A stretch of DNA of 9,163 bases from Akkermansiaceae bacterium UBA956 (GTDB taxonomy: Bacteria > Verrucomicrobiota > Verrucomicrobiia > Verrucomicrobiales > Akkermansiaceae), in NCBI GenBank assembly GCA_002293145.1, contig DBCO01000023.1:1-9163 (forward strand). Direction: 5' to 3'. The notes below the pieces were generated by a model, which made no database searches, had not been told where the DNA came from, and worked only from the letters and a program-made list of their open reading frames with translations. Shown piece after piece: positions 6,989-9,163 of this stretch. A program made the translations under genes and the position numbers. Within the stretch, counting starts at the first letter, position 1. The number at the start of each line of letters is the position of its first letter.

Positions 6989-7689
6989 TTTCTCCCGCGC
7001 AGCCTGCGTCCTAACAAAGCAATTTTTCGCGAACAAAGCGCACCCACCACCATGCCGAAGGCAAGACCATGCAGAACATCCGTAGGGAAATGATAATTGT
7101 AAACTACCCGAGATGCTCCTGCTGTTAGAGCAATGAACAAAGCAGCGGGAATGATTCTGGGAAAGGCAAATGAAAGCACGATCATCGCAGTCGCAATGCT
7201 AGCTGAATGCCCACTCGGGTAGGAGCGGTGTTTCGCGCTCAGTGTTGGACCAGCAAACTGCCAAGCCTCAGCCATGCCTCTTTGCACCAATGGCGGACGT
7301 GGACGACCCACGGAAAATTTGATCACCTGCACACTCACTCCGGCGATCAGGCCTGACAAAAGCAAAGTCGATGCGATGCGGATAAAATAAGCATTAGCGC
7401 GCGCCTTGCCGATAGCAATCAACAATGCACTGACACCCAAAGTAAACACAGCAAAGTCGCCATAGTGGTGAATGATTTTCGCCATTGCATACAGCCGATC
7501 TTTTGTGAAGTAGCCATAGCTAAAGTCCCGCGCAGCCAACACAGATTGCTCATCGTAATGTCCTACAAGCAATCCAGTAATTATTGCGAAAATAATCCAT
7601 AACAAAAAGAACATTAGTCCCCTTGATTTGAAGCTTTTTTTCGTATCACGCCACGAAAGTCGAAACGCTTTTTTAATTGAAGTAGCCAT
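6916..7689 (-). CDS. PAP2-family membrane phosphatase
   Basis: Type 2 phosphatidic acid phosphatase family membrane enzyme. From ATG 7689 (MATSIKKAF...) it has 257 aa. ATG 7698 and GTG 7731 are also in frame, add up to 14 residues, and no Shine-Dalgarno decides between them. With numbering from GTG 7731, all three phosphatase motifs are intact: KFSVGRPRP at 138-146 (K-x6-RP), YPSGH at 171-175, and SRVVYNYHFPTD at 207-218 (SR-x5-H-x3-D). Five or six hydrophobic segments surround them, with the active site facing the periplasm. Likely substrates are undecaprenyl pyrophosphate, phosphatidylglycerol phosphate or a lipid A phosphate; sequence alone does not choose. It points into the operon tail to tail, overlapping the second GT39 gene by 73 bp. 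The C-terminal 35 residues are hydrophilic and basic/serine-rich. Confidence 0.87.
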   Translation of the reverse strand: MATSIKKAFRLSWRDTKKSFKSRGLMFFLLWIIFAIITGLLVGHYDEQSVLAARDFSYGYFTKDRLYAMAKIIHHYGDFAVFTLGVSALLIAIGKARANAYFIRIASTLLLSGLIAGVSVQVIKFSVGRPRPPLVQRGMAEAWQFAGPTLSAKHRSYPSGHSASIATAMIVLSFAFPRIIPAALFIALTAGASRVVYNYHFPTDVLHGLAFGMVVGALCSRKIALLGRRLRGRNQSSLGESRQYKSSTHELSAADQP

Positions 7690-7738
7690 TATGTGCATGA
7701 GATTGGAGACATGCCTGTGGACTGTTTCCACATTTTAG

Positions 7739-7752
7739 ACAAGAACGCTTGT
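7739..7752. promoter_or_regulatory. Hyphenated palindrome between the divergent PAP2 genes, possible operator
   Basis: ACAAG (7739-7743), AACG, CTTGT (7748-7752) is a perfect 5-bp inverted repeat with a 4-nt centre. It covers the -35 side of the plus-strand extended -10 at 7752-7760 and lies between two divergent phosphatase genes, where a repressor or activator could act on both. A half-site of five bases can arise by chance, so this is only a candidate. Confidence 0.25.
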
Positions 7753-7760
7753 GTTATAAT
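7752..7760 (+). promoter_or_regulatory. Extended -10 promoter of the second PAP2 gene
   Basis: TGTTATAAT (7752-7760) is a perfect TATAAT with an upstream TG, the consensus extended -10. No good -35 stands 16-18 bp upstream. Transcription would start near 7767 and give a leader of about 47 nt to ATG 7814. The same TGTTATAA core appears before the epimerase gene at 1813-1820. Confidence 0.55.
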
Positions 7761-7813
7761 ACTGTCATTTAAAATTCATTGACCGCAACGAGTTGCCCAA
7801 GCACCTTACAATT

Positions 7814-8905
7814 ATGCGCGGAATAAAAGTAAATACAAATCTAACAATATGGATCCCTGCTTTTTTTGTTTTACTCATTACTTTGGTCATCCGCTTTTGG
7901 GATATTGATCTGCGCATGCAACGCTGGTTCTGGAATCCAAGTGAAGGCGTTTGGAAATTCACCAATAATGAGATTGTCACTTCTATCTACAACATCGGAG
8001 TTATACCTGCACTTTTGACGGGTCTCGTTTCACTAGCTGTTTTACTTTTGGGCATAGGCAGGGAGGACATTGCACGCTATCGAAAAATCGCCGTCTATTT
8101 CATTCTTACTTTGGTGATCGGCGCAGGAATTATCACCAACTTACTCTTGAAAGCACTCTGGGGACGACCACGGCCATCCCAACTCGTCGAGTTTGGTGGC
8201 TCGCAAAGCTTTGAGCCCGTATTGGTCTACATGAGCGAAACCTACGGTAAAAGCTTCCCCTGCGGCCATGCGACTATGGGCTTTTTTTTCTGGTCCGTGG
8301 CATTAGCTCTGCCACGACGAAGAAAAGGCATGCGCATCGGCTTCGCCATCTTTGGACTCATCCTCGGCGCGGCATTAGGTTTCGGCCGGTCAGTACAAGG
8401 CGGGCATTTTTTATCCGATACCCTTTGGGCGGCGGCAGTCATGTGGTTTGTCTCCATCGTCCTTTTTCATCTGCTCCAGCTTGGCGAACAACGACCGTAC
8501 ATACCGAAAAAAGCCTTCTTGCACAAAGTCCCTACATGGGCGATGCTAAGCTACGGTCCTGTTATTGCTATCGCATTTATCGTCTGCCTTCTGGGAACTC
8601 CCTACAAAGAATCCGCCATCATTGTGAAACAAGACGAAGGATGGAATCGCATCTCCATCGATACCAAAGGTGAAGTTTATATCAAAGAAGGAGAGGAATT
8701 TCAAATCACCGCCACTTCCGAAGGATTTGGAGTTCCCAATAGCTCGCTTCGATTCAAAAAAACAACCAATACCCAAGGCGACCTAGAAATCATTGACAGC
8801 CAGAAAGGATTTTTCACTGAATTGAACGTAAGGGTTGTCGTCACTCGCCCAAAAAACTGCCCGATTCAAATCAATACCAAAGGCCACCAAGTGAAATCGC
8901 ACTAA
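7814..8905 (+). CDS. PAP2-family phosphatase with C-terminal beta-rich extension
   Basis: Membrane phosphatase of the PAP2 superfamily, 363 aa from ATG 7814. A TTG at 7793 would add seven residues and is less likely. Motifs: KALWGRPRP at 113-121 (K-x6-RP), FPCGHATMG at 148-156, and GRSVQGGHFLSD at 191-202 with R192, H198 and D202 of the third motif. The usual PSGH reads PCGH (C150), while the catalytic histidines H152 and H198 remain. Hydrophobic segments lie at about 11-28, 61-80, 92-112, 156-167, 174-190, 203-221 and 243-261. The last one leads into about 100 non-membrane residues (263-363) rich in alternating hydrophobic positions, with several short beta strands, unlike a minimal PAP2 protein and probably periplasmic. 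Overall it resembles lipid A phosphatase-like PAP2 proteins, so lipid A or undecaprenyl pyrophosphate dephosphorylation is likely. Divergent from the other PAP2 gene. Confidence 0.85.
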   Translation: MRGIKVNTNLTIWIPAFFVLLITLVIRFWDIDLRMQRWFWNPSEGVWKFTNNEIVTSIYNIGVIPALLTGLVSLAVLLLGIGREDIARYRKIAVYFILTLVIGAGIITNLLLKALWGRPRPSQLVEFGGSQSFEPVLVYMSETYGKSFPCGHATMGFFFWSVALALPRRRKGMRIGFAIFGLILGAALGFGRSVQGGHFLSDTLWAAAVMWFVSIVLFHLLQLGEQRPYIPKKAFLHKVPTWAMLSYGPVIAIAFIVCLLGTPYKESAIIVKQDEGWNRISIDTKGEVYIKEGEEFQITATSEGFGVPNSSLRFKKTTNTQGDLEIIDSQKGFFTELNVRVVVTRPKNCPIQINTKGHQVKSH

Positions 8906-8912
8906 GTGTGAA

Positions 8913-9032
8913 GGGCTCGCATTCCTTATTTGTCGCCAAGCGCTCTATTGATGGGATTCCAACAACGGTGAGCCCACCATCGGCTCCGGTCGCCAAGAGC
9001 ACCTGGAAAACCTGCTCAACGAGTCCATCTAA
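8913..9032 (+). pseudogene. Decayed duplicate of the xylA 3' end
   Basis: The segment 8963-9032 repeats xylA codons 414-435 almost perfectly (NGEPTIGSGRQEHLENLLN, then ESI instead of EFI, then TAA). Further left, GTCGCCAAGCGCT at 8932-8944 is identical to xylA 1395-1407, the bases around it (CGCAT at about 8918, GATTCC at 8955-8960) also line up, and then about 70 bp of xylA (roughly 1416-1489) is missing. The remnant thus once reached at least codon 377 and has since lost an internal block and its frame. No start codon or promoter precedes it, so it is a fossil and not a gene. Confidence 0.85.
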
Positions 9033-9091
9033 GCAGCAAATTCCAACATCCTCCTTTACGCAAAAGCGGTGCCCTCCAAGGCACCGCTTTT
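8963..9091 (+). repeat. Direct repeat, right copy (xylA 3' end plus terminator)
   Basis: Same-orientation copy of 1490-1616. Differences are C for T at 9025, A for T at 9040, altered bases with one insertion at about 9057-9061, and a changed terminator loop. The two copies bracket about 7.35 kb that holds the whole glycosyltransferase operon and both PAP2 genes. Confidence 0.93.
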
Positions 9092-9093
9092 TT
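9062..9093 (+). terminator. Duplicate rho-independent terminator
   Basis: The stem AAAAGCGGTGCC (9062-9073) and GGCACCGCTTTT (9080-9091) is identical to the xylA terminator, with loop CTCCAA instead of AAAAA and two extra T (9092-9093). It is positioned to stop transcripts from the second PAP2 gene, which has no terminator nearer to its stop codon at 8905. Confidence 0.88.
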
Positions 9094-9124
9094 CATTCCG
9101 TGGCGGAGCCCTCTGGCCTCCCAG

Positions 9125-9135
9125 CCCCCCCCCCC
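9125..9135. repeat. Run of eleven C
   Basis: An uninterrupted C11 tract lies between the duplicate terminator and the heptamer repeats. It could vary by slippage or be a sequencing-sensitive spot. No gene spans it. Confidence 0.9.
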
Positions 9136-9140
9136 AAAGA

Positions 9141-9163
9141 AAAGTCGAAAGTCGAAAGTCGAA
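9141..9163. repeat. AAAGTCG heptamer tandem repeat, cut by the window edge
   Basis: AAAGTCG occurs three times (9141-9147, 9148-9154, 9155-9161) and continues as AA to the edge, so the array may be longer. Its reverse complement CGACTTT is the core of the 15-bp array at 76-186, so related repeats stand in opposite orientation at the two ends of the window. Confidence 0.9.

Noticed and set aside
7695..7714. GCATG/CATGC inverted repeat as an operator of the minus-strand PAP2 gene
   Set aside because: Five-base arms with a 10-nt spacer are expected by chance at this length, and the site overlaps the possible N-terminal codons.
7779..7812. TTGACC and TACAAT as a promoter for the second PAP2 gene
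   Set aside because: The spacer would be 22 bp, and the start site would fall inside the coding region after ATG 7814.
7793..7813. TTG at 7793 as start of the second PAP2 gene
   Set aside because: No Shine-Dalgarno supports it, and ATG 7814 gives a normal N-terminus ahead of the first helix. It cannot be fully excluded.
1490..9091. Direct repeats as att sites of an integrative element or target duplications of a transposon
   Set aside because: No integrase, transposase or terminal inverted repeats are seen. The repeat is too long and too diverged for a target duplication, and the right copy includes further decayed xylA sequence.

Overview
The window looks like chromosomal DNA from a Gram-negative bacterium. 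A lipid-A-type glycosyltransferase cassette (GT2, LAB_N, GT39) with two PAP2 phosphatases implies an outer membrane and an undecaprenyl-phosphate economy. Most starts lack a good Shine-Dalgarno, promoters include extended -10 forms, and short CGACTTT-type tandem repeats sit between genes. My best guess is the PVC group, probably Verrucomicrobiota, but this is an impression and no marker gene proves it.

Layout. Positions 1-186 are non-coding: a small hairpin, three CTTCGCG words, and seven copies of a 15-bp tandem repeat. xylA (xylose isomerase, 252-1559) follows, with a promoter so close that the mRNA may be leaderless, and ends in a strong intrinsic terminator (1588-1616). After a 228-bp AT-rich gap comes a tightly packed five-gene plus-strand operon (1845-6988): UDP-sugar (probably UDP-glucuronate) 4-epimerase, GT39 transferase, GT2 polyprenyl-phosphate glycosyltransferase, stand-alone LAB_N membrane protein, second GT39 transferase. 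A PAP2 phosphatase on the minus strand (6916-7689, possibly from 7731) runs into the operon's 3' end with a 73-bp convergent overlap. A second PAP2 phosphatase (7814-8905), with a Cys variant of the PSGH motif and a C-terminal beta-rich extension, is divergent from the first. The right end (about 8913-9093) is a decayed second copy of the 3' end of xylA plus its terminator, followed by an 11-C run and AAAGTCG heptamers, which are the reverse complement of the core of the left-hand repeat.

How it works together (inference). The epimerase would supply a UDP-hexuronic acid or other C4-epimerised UDP-sugar. The GT2 enzyme, perhaps with the LAB_N protein, would load a sugar onto undecaprenyl phosphate. 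The two GT39 enzymes would transfer it, on the periplasmic side, to lipid A, core or another glycan. The PAP2 enzymes could dephosphorylate lipid A or recycle undecaprenyl pyrophosphate. The logic parallels rhizobial galacturonic acid addition (LpsL, RgtE, RgtA-D) and ArnC/ArnT.

Most notable structural point: the roughly 7.3-kb envelope region lies between an intact xylA and a decayed duplicate of its 3' end. GC skew also changes sign at the edges of the operon. The locus therefore seems built by duplication or insertion beside xylA, and no integrase or transposase is visible.
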